Below are positions 19,195-27,284 of a stretch of 64,000 nt of DNA, piece by piece. The notes beneath the pieces were generated by a model that was not told the DNA's origin, did no database searches, and saw nothing but the letters and a program-made list of their open reading frames with translations. The position numbers were made by a program, and so were the translations under genes. How positions within the stretch are numbered: the first letter of the stretch is position 1; the number at the start of each line of letters is the position of its first letter. The stretch spans positions 310,001-374,000 of the forward strand of contig NZ_BNED01000005.1 of assembly GCF_016755875.1 (NCBI RefSeq), written 5' to 3'. This stretch comes from Streptomyces spororaveus. Lineage in GTDB: Bacteria; Actinomycetota; Actinomycetes; Streptomycetales; Streptomycetaceae.

Positions 19195-21909
19195 ATGAAG
19201 CTGCGAATGTTCCGGCGCCGTCGCGACCGCCTGCTGGCCGGCGCCGCCGCGCTCGCCGTCGTGGCGGGTGCCGGTACGTGGACGGCCGCGTCCGCGGCCG
19301 GCGACACGCCCGCGGTGCACCGCGGGGACCAGGTCCTGTCCATGCCCGGCGCCCGGATCGACACCTCCTACTTCACGGCGGGCGACGGTGCGCAAAAACG
19401 TCCCGCCGTGCTCCTCGGGCACGGTTTCGGCGGCAGCAAGGACGATGTCCGCGAGCAGGCCGAGCACCTCGCCCGCGACGGGTACGCCGTCCTGACCTGG
19501 TCGGCGCGCGGCTTCGGCCGCTCCGAGGGCCGGATCGGCCTCAACGACCCCGAGTACGAGGTCAAGGACGTCTCCCGGCTCATCGACTGGCTCGCGGCCC
19601 GGCCCGAGGTCCGGCTCGACGCGCCCGGCGATCCGCGCGTCGGCGTCTCCGGGGCCTCCTACGGCGGCGCGATCTCGCTGCTCGCGGCCGGTCACGACCC
19701 GCGGGTGGACGCGATCGCCCCGCAGATCACCTACTGGAACCTCGCGGACTCCCTCTTCCCGAACGGAGTCTTCAAGAAGCTCTGGTCCGGCATCTTCTTC
19801 ACCAGCGGCTCGACCGACGGGATGCAGCAGGCCCCGCCCCGGCAGCGGCCGGACGCCTCGGCCGCGCCCGGCTGTGGACGGTTCCAGCCCGAGCTCTGCG
19901 CCATGTACGAACGCGTCGCGGTGGCGGGCAAGCCCGATCCCGAGGCCCGCGCCCTGCTGGAACAGCGCAGTCCGTCGGCCGTCGGCGACCGGATCAAGGT
20001 GCCGACCCTGATCGTCCAGGGCCAGGACGACTCCCTCTTCCCGCTGGACCAGGCCGATGCCATGGCCAAGGCCATCGCGGCGAACGGCGCGCCCGTCTCC
20101 GTCGACTGGGCGGCCGGCGGACACGACGGCGGGATGCGCGAGACCGACCGGGTCGAGGCCCGGGTGGCCTCCTGGTTCGACCGCCACCTCAAGGGGGACG
20201 AGGGCGCCGGCACCGGCCCGGCGTTCCGCGTCACCCGCTCCGGAGGCATCGACTCCACCGACGGCGAGGTCACCCTGCGCGGCGCGACCGGCGACCGGTA
20301 CCCCGGGCTGGAATCCGGCCCGCGGGAGTTCACCCTGACGGGGCCGGAGCAGACGTTCGCCAATCCGGCGGGCGGCGCACCTCCCGCGCTGTCCTCGCTG
20401 CCGGGCATCGGTGGGCAGCTCGCCGCCTTCGGGGCCGGGCTCTCGCTGGACTTCCCCGGCCAGAACGCCCGGTTCGACTCGGCGCCGCTGACCGAGGACG
20501 TACGGATCACCGGCACCCCGACCCTCACCCTGAAGGTGAGGTCGACGGCCGCGGACGGCTCGGCCGTCCTCTTCGGCAAGGTGTACGACGTGGGGCCCGA
20601 CGGCCGGCAGCAGGTGCTGCCGAGCCAGCTGGTCGCCCCGGTGCGGGTGGAGAACGCCCAGCAGGGTACGAGCGTGCGGCTGCGGCTGCCCGCGATCGAC
20701 CACTCAGCCCCGGCCGGACACCGGCTTCGGCTGGTGGTCGCCGCGACCGACCTCGGCTACGCGAGCCCGGCCGCGCCCGCCACCTACACCGTCGCCGTGG
20801 AGGGCCCCCTGGCCGTGCCCGTCGCCGCGGAGGTACGGACCGCCGCGGCCGGGATGCCCGCCTGGATCTGGTGGCTGCCGCTGGGCGCCGCGGCCCTGGC
20901 CGCGGCGCTGCTCGGGATCCGGCGGACCGGCCGGGGGGCTTCCGGAGCCGCGGGCCCGCGGTCGGGCGCGCCGCGGCCGGAGGCCGCACTGGCCGACGTA
21001 CCCCTGGAGATCACGGGACTGACGAAGCGGTACGCGAAGGCGCAGGACCGGTACGCGGTGCGGGACCTGTCCTTCCGCGTCGAGAAGGGGCAGGTGCTGG
21101 GACTGCTCGGGCCCAACGGCGCCGGCAAGACCACCACCCTGCGGATGCTGATGGGGCTGATCTCGCCGGACGCCGGGGAGATCCGGGTGTTCGGGCACGC
21201 GGTACGGGCCGGGGCGCCCGTGCTGTCCCGGGTCGGCGCCTTCGTGGAGGGCGCCGGATTCCTCCCGCACCTGACGGGCCGCGCCAATCTGGAGCTGTAC
21301 TGGCAGGCCACCGGCCGCCCGGCCGAGGACTCGCACATGGCGGAGGCCCTGGAGATCGCCGGACTCGGCGACGCGCTGGAACGCGCGGTACGCACGTACT
21401 CGCAGGGCATGCGCCAGCGGCTCGCGATCGCGCAGGCCATGCTCGGGATGCCGGACCTGCTGATCCTCGACGAGCCGACGAACGGTCTGGACCCGCCGCA
21501 GATCCGCGAGATGCGGGACGTGATGATCCGCTACGCCGCGGGCGGGCGGACGGTCATCGTCTCCAGCCACCTGCTGTCGGAGGTGGAGCAGTCCTGTACG
21601 CACCTGGTGGTCATGGACCGCGGGCAGCGGGTCGCGGCGGGCGAGGTCGCGGAGATCACCGGTGGCGGGGACACCCTGCTGGTGACCCTGGCGGAGCCGG
21701 TGGACGAGGTGAGCGTCGAGAAGGTGGCGGCGCTGGAGGGAGTGGGTTCCGTGGTGGCCGCCGATGACGGGCTGCTCGTACGGCTCGAAGGCGCGACGGC
21801 CGCGGGGCTGATCGCCGAACTCGTACGGCTGGAGGTGCCGGTGAGCGGAGTGGGACCGCACCGGCGACTGGAGGACGCGTTCCTCACCCTGATCGGAGGT
21901 GCGGCGTGA
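19195..21909 (+). CDS. Fusion: S15-type secreted hydrolase plus ABC ATPase, 904 aa
   Basis: N-terminal basic region and hydrophobic signal/anchor (about 12-35); alpha/beta-hydrolase of the X-Pro dipeptidyl-peptidase (S15/CocE) type with nucleophile Ser155 in GASYGG and a C-terminal jelly-roll-like half to about 545; a transmembrane helix (about 556-577, AWIWWLPLGAAALAAALLG); then a cytoplasmic ABC ATPase with Walker A GPNGAGKT (about 640), signature YSQGMRQ (about 735) and Walker B LLILDEP (about 756). The topology places the peptidase outside and the ATPase inside. GTGA overlap couples it to the permease gene. It probably links peptide hydrolysis at the surface to ABC-2-type transport. No frameshift separates the halves. 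Confidence 0.9.
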   Translation: MKLRMFRRRRDRLLAGAAALAVVAGAGTWTAASAAGDTPAVHRGDQVLSMPGARIDTSYFTAGDGAQKRPAVLLGHGFGGSKDDVREQAEHLARDGYAVLTWSARGFGRSEGRIGLNDPEYEVKDVSRLIDWLAARPEVRLDAPGDPRVGVSGASYGGAISLLAAGHDPRVDAIAPQITYWNLADSLFPNGVFKKLWSGIFFTSGSTDGMQQAPPRQRPDASAAPGCGRFQPELCAMYERVAVAGKPDPEARALLEQRSPSAVGDRIKVPTLIVQGQDDSLFPLDQADAMAKAIAANGAPVSVDWAAGGHDGGMRETDRVEARVASWFDRHLKGDEGAGTGPAFRVTRSGGIDSTDGEVTLRGATGDRYPGLESGPREFTLTGPEQTFANPAGGAPPALSSLPGIGGQLAAFGAGLSLDFPGQNARFDSAPLTEDVRITGTPTLTLKVRSTAADGSAVLFGKVYDVGPDGRQQVLPSQLVAPVRVENAQQGTSVRLRLPAIDHSAPAGHRLRLVVAATDLGYASPAAPATYTVAVEGPLAVPVAAEVRTAAAGMPAWIWWLPLGAAALAAALLGIRRTGRGASGAAGPRSGAPRPEAALADVPLEITGLTKRYAKAQDRYAVRDLSFRVEKGQVLGLLGPNGAGKTTTLRMLMGLISPDAGEIRVFGHAVRAGAPVLSRVGAFVEGAGFLPHLTGRANLELYWQATGRPAEDSHMAEALEIAGLGDALERAVRTYSQGMRQRLAIAQAMLGMPDLLILDEPTNGLDPPQIREMRDVMIRYAAGGRTVIVSSHLLSEVEQSCTHLVVMDRGQRVAAGEVAEITGGGDTLLVTLAEPVDEVSVEKVAALEGVGSVVAADDGLLVRLEGATAAGLIAELVRLEVPVSGVGPHRRLEDAFLTLIGGAA

Positions 21910-22790
21910 GTACGGTGACGACGGCGCGGGAGGCGGCTCCGGAAACGGCTCCGGGCTACCGGGCGAGCCATACGCTGCCGCTGCGCGTGGAGGCGCTGCG
22001 GCAGTGGCGCCGACGGCGGACGCTGGTGATGGGCGGGGTGCTGGCGGCGCTGCCCTTCATCCTGATGATCGCGTTCGCGGTGGGCGGCGGGCCGGGCAGC
22101 CGGGGCGGCGGCAACGGCCGGATCACCCTGATCGACACGGCCACGGCCTCGGGTGCGAACTTCGCCGCGACCTGTCTCTTCGTCTCGGCCGGCTTCCTGC
22201 TCGTGGTGCCGGTGGCCCTGTTCTGCGGGGACACCGTGGCCTCGGAGGCGAGCTGGTCCTCGCTGCGCTACCTGCTGGCCTCGCCGGTGCCGCGGGCGCG
22301 GCTGCTGTGGAGCAAGCTGGTGGTGGCGCTCGGGTTCAGCCTGGCGGCGATGGTGCTGCTGCCGGTGGTGGCCCTGGCGGTGGGCACGGCCGCGTACGGG
22401 TGGGGGCCGTTGAAGCTCCCGGCGGGCGGGGCGCTGGCGGCCGGGGACACGGTGCCGCGGCTGGCTCTGGCGGTGGCCTTCGTCTTCGTTTCGCAGCTCG
22501 TGACGGCGGGTCTGGCGTTCTGGCTGTCGACACGGACGGACGCGCCGCTGGGCGCGGTCGGCGGGGCGGTCGGGCTGACGATCGTCGGCAATGTGCTGGA
22601 CGCGGTGACGGCGCTCGGCTCGTGGCGGGAGTTCCTGCCGGCGCACTGGCAGTTCGCGTGGGCGGACGCCCTGCAGCCGCAGCTGGAGTGGGGCGGGATG
22701 GTCAAGGGGGCGGTGGTGTCGGTGTCGTACGCGCTGGTGCTGTTCGCGCTCGCCTTCCGCGGCTTCTCCCGCAAGGACATCGTGTCCTGA
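21906..22790 (+). CDS. ABC-2-type transporter permease, 294 aa
   Basis: GTG start overlaps the stop of the fused hydrolase-ATPase by four bases. About six hydrophobic segments (for example LVMGGVLAALPFILMIAFAV and CLFVSAGFLLVVPVALFC) fit an ABC-2 membrane subunit. It is the obvious partner of the ATPase domain upstream. The direction of transport and the substrate are unknown. The last codons (KDIVS) form the left arm of a long inverted repeat. Confidence 0.88.
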   Translation: MSTVTTAREAAPETAPGYRASHTLPLRVEALRQWRRRRTLVMGGVLAALPFILMIAFAVGGGPGSRGGGNGRITLIDTATASGANFAATCLFVSAGFLLVVPVALFCGDTVASEASWSSLRYLLASPVPRARLLWSKLVVALGFSLAAMVLLPVVALAVGTAAYGWGPLKLPAGGALAAGDTVPRLALAVAFVFVSQLVTAGLAFWLSTRTDAPLGAVGGAVGLTIVGNVLDAVTALGSWREFLPAHWQFAWADALQPQLEWGGMVKGAVVSVSYALVLFALAFRGFSRKDIVS

Positions 22791-22858
22791 GCCCGCACGG
22801 GCGGCCCACAGCCCCAGAGCGCGCGGCCCGCGGCCCGCGGACCCAGGACACGATGTCC
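22775..22858. terminator. Inverted repeat spanning the permease stop codon
   Basis: A perfect 15-bp pair (GGACATCGTGTCCTG at 22775-22789 and its complement at 22844-22858) encloses a GC-rich 54-nt loop with its own dyads. The left arm encodes the permease C-terminus. It may act as an RNA 3'-end structure or terminator; there is no U-tract. Confidence 0.5.
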
Positions 22859-22977
22859 CCCGGGCCCGTGGGCCGTGGGCCGTCCGTGGCAATGCGCCCG
22901 CGCCCGCGTGTGGCTGCGGTCCGCCCGCCCCCGGAACGATGAACAATCGCGGTCATCACGACCGAGGGGTACCGCCC

Positions 22978-23715
22978 ATGCACACAGCAGGATCTCCGGC
23001 CCGCAGGGCCGTGCTGACCCGCGGCCTCGTGGCCGCCGCCGGGGCCTTCGCACTCGCGGGATGCTCCTCGCCGCGCGCGCCGAGGGCGACGACCGCCGCG
23101 CCCGAGCCGCGGCCGGACACGCCGAAGGCCGCCTTCGCCCGTCTGATGGAGGGCAACGCGCGCTGGGTGAGCGGGGATCTCGACCACCCCGACCGGGATC
23201 CCGAGCGGCGGCAGCTCGTCGCCGAGGCGCAGGACCCGTTCGGGGTGGTCCTCACCTGCATCGACTCCCGGGTGGCGCCCGAGCTCGTCTTCGACACCGG
23301 GCTCGGCGATCTGTACGTCCTGCGCACGGGCGGGCAGGCGGTCGGCCCGGTGGTCACCGGGTCCGTCGAGTACGGGCCCATGACGGGCGGCACCCCGCTG
23401 ATCGTCGTACTCGGGCACCAGCGCTGCGGCGCCATCGAAGCCGCGTACAAGTCGCTGCAGGACGGCACGCCCCTGCCCGGGAACCTGCAGGCGATCGTGA
23501 AGGCGCTGGGACCGGCGTACCTGCTGACGGTCGAGAACCCGGGTGCCGACCCGGTCGACACCATGATCCACCAGCAGATCCGGGTCACCGCGGACGGTCT
23601 GCGCGCCAACTCCGACCTGGCGCCCCTCGTGAAGAAGGGCGCCCTGGCCGTCGTCGGCGCCTACTACTCGCTGGACACCGGCCAGGTGGACGTCCTGACG
23701 GGGGCGCCCGTCTGA
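22978..23715 (+). CDS. Beta-carbonic anhydrase, exported lipoprotein form, 245 aa
   Basis: CO2 + H2O to bicarbonate. Zinc ligands are visible: Cys94 and Asp96 in TCIDSR, His147 and Cys150 in GHQRCG. The N-terminus carries RRAVLTRGL, a hydrophobic run and a lipobox-like LAGC at about residue 25, so it should be a membrane-anchored extracytoplasmic enzyme, possibly Tat-exported. Most beta-class enzymes are cytoplasmic, but lipoprotein forms are known in Streptomyces. The start at 22978 places the signal directly at the N-terminus; an upstream frame is disregarded. It stands alone, convergent with the aldo/keto reductase. Confidence 0.9.
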   Translation: MHTAGSPARRAVLTRGLVAAAGAFALAGCSSPRAPRATTAAPEPRPDTPKAAFARLMEGNARWVSGDLDHPDRDPERRQLVAEAQDPFGVVLTCIDSRVAPELVFDTGLGDLYVLRTGGQAVGPVVTGSVEYGPMTGGTPLIVVLGHQRCGAIEAAYKSLQDGTPLPGNLQAIVKALGPAYLLTVENPGADPVDTMIHQQIRVTADGLRANSDLAPLVKKGALAVVGAYYSLDTGQVDVLTGAPV

Positions 23716-23726
23716 GCGGACACGCG

Positions 23727-24677
23727 CTAGGGCTTGAGCGCCCCCGGGATCGCGTCGATCGCGGCCAGCAGTTCGGCGTCCAGCGGGCGGTCGGCGACGG
23801 CCGCGTTGGCGCGTACCTGCTCGGGGGAGGTGGCTCCGGCGATGACGGAGGCGCAGCCGGGCTGGGCGGAGAGCCAGCCGATGGCGAGTTCGAGGACGGT
23901 CCGGTCGTGCTTCTCGGCGAGCACGGCCAGTGCCTCGACGACGTCGAGGCGCTCCTCGGTGAGGTACGCGTCGCGTCCTTCGAGGCGGGATCCGGCCGGT
24001 ACGGGCGCACCCCGGCGGATCTTGCCGGTCAGCAGGCCGTTGGCGAGCGGGAAGTACGGGAGCACGCCGACGCCGTAGTGGAGGGCCGCCGGGACCAGCT
24101 CGCGCTCGACCGACCGCTGCAGCAGCGACCACTCGTTCTGCGCCGACACGAAGGGGACCGAGCCCGTCTCGCGGGCGATGTGGGCGGCTTCGGCGAGCTG
24201 CCAGCCGGAGAGGTTGGAGTGGCCGATGTAACGGACCTTGCCCTCGGCGACGAGCTCGGTGAGCGCGGCCAGGGTCTCGGCGATCGGGGTGGCCGGGTCG
24301 GGGCTGTGCAGCTGGAAGAGGTCGATGTGGTCGGTGTCGAGGCGGCGCAGGGACTCCTCGACGGCCCGCCGGATGTAGGCGCGGCCGCCGCGGGAGCCGG
24401 CGGCGGGCCCGTACTTCATGTCCACGCCGTCGTAACCGAACTTGGTGGCGAGGACGACCTGGTCGCGACGGCCCTTGAGGGCCTGCCCGAGGTGTACCTC
24501 GGAGCCGCCGGCGCCGCCGTAGATGTCGGCGGTGTCCAGGAGGGTGATGCCCGCGTCCAGGGCGGCGTCGACGACGGCGCGGGTGGCCTGGGCGTCCAGT
24601 CGGCCACCGAAGTTGTTGCAGCCGAGCCCGACGGCGGAGACCTGCAGTCCGGAACTGCCCAGGGGGAGATAGCGCAT
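23727..24677 (-). CDS. Aldo/keto reductase, 316 aa
   Basis: NADPH-dependent carbonyl reductase with TIM-barrel motifs. The catalytic tetrad is Asp48 and Tyr53 (LLDTADIYG), Lys79 (LATKF) and His124 (FQLHSPD); the cofactor segment is SVIAGATSPEQV. The length is normal. A divergent operator-like GATC-rich stretch lies just upstream (about 24700-24720), but no regulator gene is adjacent. Substrate unknown. Confidence 0.92.
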   Translation of the reverse strand: MRYLPLGSSGLQVSAVGLGCNNFGGRLDAQATRAVVDAALDAGITLLDTADIYGGAGGSEVHLGQALKGRRDQVVLATKFGYDGVDMKYGPAAGSRGGRAYIRRAVEESLRRLDTDHIDLFQLHSPDPATPIAETLAALTELVAEGKVRYIGHSNLSGWQLAEAAHIARETGSVPFVSAQNEWSLLQRSVERELVPAALHYGVGVLPYFPLANGLLTGKIRRGAPVPAGSRLEGRDAYLTEERLDVVEALAVLAEKHDRTVLELAIGWLSAQPGCASVIAGATSPEQVRANAAVADRPLDAELLAAIDAIPGALKP

Positions 24678-24944
24678 TCGGTTCGTTCCTCCGACTCGAC
24701 GATTACATGATCAACCGATCGTTCAGTCTAGGTGTCCGCCCCGGGCGCCGGAGCGGAAACCGGGCGTCGGTGTGAACAACGTGCAACACGCGCGGGCCTG
24801 CGACCCCACCGGCCGCCTCGACCCCGCCGGGTAGTTTGACCGGATGGATCATGACGCCTCCGGCGCTGTCGCGCCCGCGTTCTGACCGGACTCCCCGGCC
24901 CCCGCCCCGCCCGGTGCGGGGGCACCGCGACCCGAAGGGCAACC
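24678..24944. other. Intergenic region with possible leader ORF
   Basis: Contains the upstream region of the aldo/keto reductase and, on the plus strand, a 13-codon frame (24844-24885, MDHDASGAVAPAF) followed by a C-rich stretch that could fold with the GCGGGG near 24920. It precedes the orphan signal-peptide codons at 24945. I see nothing else. The leader ORF is weak. Confidence 0.3.
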
Positions 24945-24995
24945 GTGAAAACCGTGAACCGCAGACTGATACCCGCCGCTGCCGTCCTCGCCTTA
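24945..24995 (+). pseudogene. 5' stub of a secreted-protein gene cut by IS elements
   Basis: GTG at 24945 with GAAGGG six bases upstream starts VKTVNRRLIPAAAVLAL, a typical basic-plus-hydrophobic signal peptide. After 17 codons it meets the TTA target duplication and the IS5-type end. The mature part of the gene is gone from this place. A plus-strand fragment at 28900-29133 may be its 3' end. Confidence 0.55.
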
Positions 24996-26123
24996 GAGGT
25001 CGTTTTATCCCTCTGTTTCATCCCGGAATCGGGTGTTCTGTGGTCTTCTTCGGGTCGCGCCAGGAGACGGTGTTCTCGCCGGTGAGGCGGCGGGCCATGA
25101 GGTCGGTCATCGCGATGTGGATGACGGCTTCGGAGCGGGTGGGCAGGGTTTCGTAGTCGCGGGCCAGGCGGCGGTGGAGCATGAGCCAGCCGTAGGTCCG
25201 CTCGACTGCCCACCGCTTGGGTATGGGGGTGAAACCCTTGGTCCCGGGCTTGCGTGCGGTGATCTCCATGTCGATGCCCAGAGCGGCGGCATGCTCGACC
25301 AGGTGCTGACGGTATCCGCCGTCGACCCACACTTTGCGGATTGACGGGTGGTCTGCGGCGGTCTGGTCGATGAGGCGGGTGCCGGCCGCGGAGTCCTGCA
25401 CGCTGGCCGCGGTGACCAGCACGGCGAGGAGGAGGCCGAGGGTGTCGGTGACGATGCTGCGTTTGCGGCCCGCGATCTTCTTGCCCGCGTCGATGCCCTG
25501 GCTGGTGGCGGGAACGCTGGTGGATGTCTTGACGCTCTGCGCGTCGATCACACACGCAGTTGGCTCTGCATTCCGCCCTTCCTTCTCCCGTAAAAGCTGC
25601 CTGAGCAGGCCATTGAGCTGGGCAAATACGCCCTCGTCAGCCCATCTGGCGAAGTAGCCGTAGACGCTCTGGTGCGGTGGGAAGTCGTGCGGGAGGTAGG
25701 CCCACTGGCAGCCGGTGCGGTCCACGTAGAGGATCGCGTTCATGATCTCGCGCAGGTCATGCCTCGGAGGCCGGCCAAAGTCCAGAGCCCGGCCACGGCG
25801 CTCGAAGCGCCAGGCCGCAAGGACCGGCTCGATCAACTCCCAGCGTGCGTCGGACAGATCACTCGGATACGGACGTCGTGTTGTCATGAGTCCGGCGTAC
25901 CGCCGCGGACCGAATGCGCCCAGGCGCACGGCCGCGACGCTGGAAGCACACGGGCCGCCAATCGACGGACATCCTGGGATGAGACAGGCGCAAGAACCAG
26001 CCCGCCCCACAAGCCACCCCACACACCCCACAGAAACCGACTCCGTCAATGGTCACTACCGCACCGTGGTCGACCACTTCAAGAATCGCATCAAATCTCC
26101 AGATTCTGGGATAAAAAGACCTC
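24996..26123. mobile_element. Complete IS5-family insertion sequence, about 1,128 bp
   Basis: Ends GAGGTCGTTTTATCCC (24996-25011) and, inverted, GAGGTCTTTTTATCCC (26108-26123), 15 of 16 matching. TTA lies directly outside both ends (24993-24995, 26124-26126), a 3-bp duplication typical of the IS1031/IS5-like subgroup. It carries one intact transposase on the minus strand and about 220 bp of non-coding sequence upstream of it. Confidence 0.88.
25018..25887 (-). CDS. IS5-family DDE transposase, 289 aa
   Basis: Starts MTTRRPYPSDLSDARWELIEP, the usual N-terminus of this group, at 25887. Catalytic Asp in VIDAQSVKTS, Asp in WVDGGYRQ and Glu in AVERTYGWL are present. The frame is unbroken to 25018, so it may be active. 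A longer open frame upstream looks non-coding. Confidence 0.93.
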   Translation of the reverse strand: MTTRRPYPSDLSDARWELIEPVLAAWRFERRGRALDFGRPPRHDLREIMNAILYVDRTGCQWAYLPHDFPPHQSVYGYFARWADEGVFAQLNGLLRQLLREKEGRNAEPTACVIDAQSVKTSTSVPATSQGIDAGKKIAGRKRSIVTDTLGLLLAVLVTAASVQDSAAGTRLIDQTAADHPSIRKVWVDGGYRQHLVEHAAALGIDMEITARKPGTKGFTPIPKRWAVERTYGWLMLHRRLARDYETLPTRSEAVIHIAMTDLMARRLTGENTVSWRDPKKTTEHPIPG

Positions 26124-26126
26124 TTA

Positions 26127-26175
26127 GAGGTCATCTCATTTGGCGAGTCCGCGGTACCCGGCCGCGACCGGTACT
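26127..26175. mobile_element. Remnant of an older IS5-type end
   Basis: Directly outside the complete IS, GAGGTCATCTCATTTGG closely resembles the element end at 28618 (GAAGCCATCTCATCCGG). On the minus strand the adjacent codons read GYRGLAK-stop, matching the CYRRLTG-stop terminus of the other transposase. Only this tip is left. The newer IS therefore inserted at the TTA that already flanked an older insertion. Confidence 0.6.
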
Positions 26176-26247
26176 CGGCAGCACCACAAGGTGCAGGGTG
26201 ACTGCCGATGGCTCGCCACGGTGGTCACGGACGGAGCGCGGGCCCGG

Positions 26248-27132
26248 TCAGAACACGTCGGTGGTCCACAGGACGTGCATATCCCATGCGATGTCCAGGG
26301 ATTCCTTCGCTCCCTGATACCACGCACGTTGCGCGGTGTCGTCCGGCACGGTGTGGAGGGCCGCGAGCACATCGGCCGGCATCCATGCTCCACCCCAGTG
26401 GCCCAGCCAGGTCCCCGGCGTCTCGGCGGGTTCCGGGGTTCGCGGTATGGAGTAGCCCTCGCTCCGGAGAATCTCCAGAGCGGTATCCCGTTGATTCCTC
26501 ATCAGATGCTCTGGGGAGAAGATCCCGTAGGCATCTAGACTGATTCTGTTCCCGTTCAGGTAGGCCTCCCATGCCGCCTCCGCCGTGGGCTGATCGCGCC
26601 AATCGACCACGGGGATCTCCACGGAGGGCCGCGCCGCCCACGGGCCGCCGGTACTCGCGCGCACCTCCTGCGGTGCGGATCCCACCACGACGAATGCGAG
26701 CTCATGGCGCGGAACAGGGAGCTCGATGCTCTGTCCCGTCCCGCTGTCCCAGCTGGTCGTCATTCCCGCCGCGATCCGGACGATGTACTCGCCATCGTCA
26801 AGCCCCTCATGCGCGTCGAACAGAGCGCCCTCGCGTATCTCGGCCGGCACGCCGTCACGGTTGAAGAACCTCCGGATCGGAGGGCCCCCCGTCGCGGAAA
26901 CGATCTCGACGTCGTAGTTGCCCGGGCTGCCCAGGTCGCGGCCGAGTGCGTAGGACGAAACCCGACAGGCAATACCGTCCTTCACTACGTACGTCTTCCG
27001 GGCCAGACCGCAGGTGATGAACTTGCGACCCTCAGACGTAGGAACTCTCACCTCCAAGCGCGTCTGCATCAGGTGCAGGCCGTCCTGAGACACCGTCTCC
27101 ACCCAGTCGGTGCGGATCTTCCCGTTGGTCAT
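26248..27132 (-). CDS. Unknown protein in IS-bounded island, 294 aa
   Basis: ATG at 27132 follows GGGAG. I do not recognise a family. The N-terminal half looks beta-rich (LEVRVPTSEGRKF, YDVEIVSATGG, GEYIVRIAAGM). The C-terminal half is helical with many aromatics (WEAYLNGNRI, GTWLGHWGGAW, AWYQGAKESLDIAW). No signal peptide or membrane helix is seen. Codon use is less GC-biased than in the window's core genes, suggesting transfer. It is the last gene of a coupled unit: its start overlaps the stop of the 51-aa ORF by four bases, and that ORF overlaps the oxygenase in the same way. A function linked to the oxygenase is inference. Confidence 0.75.
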   Translation of the reverse strand: MTNGKIRTDWVETVSQDGLHLMQTRLEVRVPTSEGRKFITCGLARKTYVVKDGIACRVSSYALGRDLGSPGNYDVEIVSATGGPPIRRFFNRDGVPAEIREGALFDAHEGLDDGEYIVRIAAGMTTSWDSGTGQSIELPVPRHELAFVVVGSAPQEVRASTGGPWAARPSVEIPVVDWRDQPTAEAAWEAYLNGNRISLDAYGIFSPEHLMRNQRDTALEILRSEGYSIPRTPEPAETPGTWLGHWGGAWMPADVLAALHTVPDDTAQRAWYQGAKESLDIAWDMHVLWTTDVF

Positions 27133-27284
27133 GCTGCTCTCCCTGCCGTCCGGTGCGAGTGGATTCGATGCCCGGCCGCGGGCAGGGCCCGATGCCGCCC
27201 GGCCCGGAGGTGGGCGATCACGGCGTGCCGGACGTCGGTCTCCGGGGTGAGGGACAACGCGACGGTGGCCTTGCCGCTGGTCAA
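27129..27284 (-). CDS. Candidate coupled small ORF, 51 aa
   Basis: A TTG at 27284 overlaps the oxygenase TGA (TTGA), and its own TGA overlaps the ATG of the 294-aa gene (ATGA). The frame begins LTSGKATVALSLTPETDV and continues with a His/Arg/Ala-rich tail (HLRAGRHRALPAAGHRIH). Third positions are strongly GC in the first two thirds, as in real genes here. There is no separate ribosome site, so translation would depend on coupling. It might be a small partner, a modified peptide, or the remnant of a larger gene. Coding status is uncertain. Confidence 0.4.
   Translation of the reverse strand: MTSGKATVALSLTPETDVRHAVIAHLRAGRHRALPAAGHRIHSHRTAGRAA

Noticed and set aside
24844..24885. 13-codon leader-like frame
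   Set aside because: No ribosome site and no regulatory amino-acid run; chance is likely.
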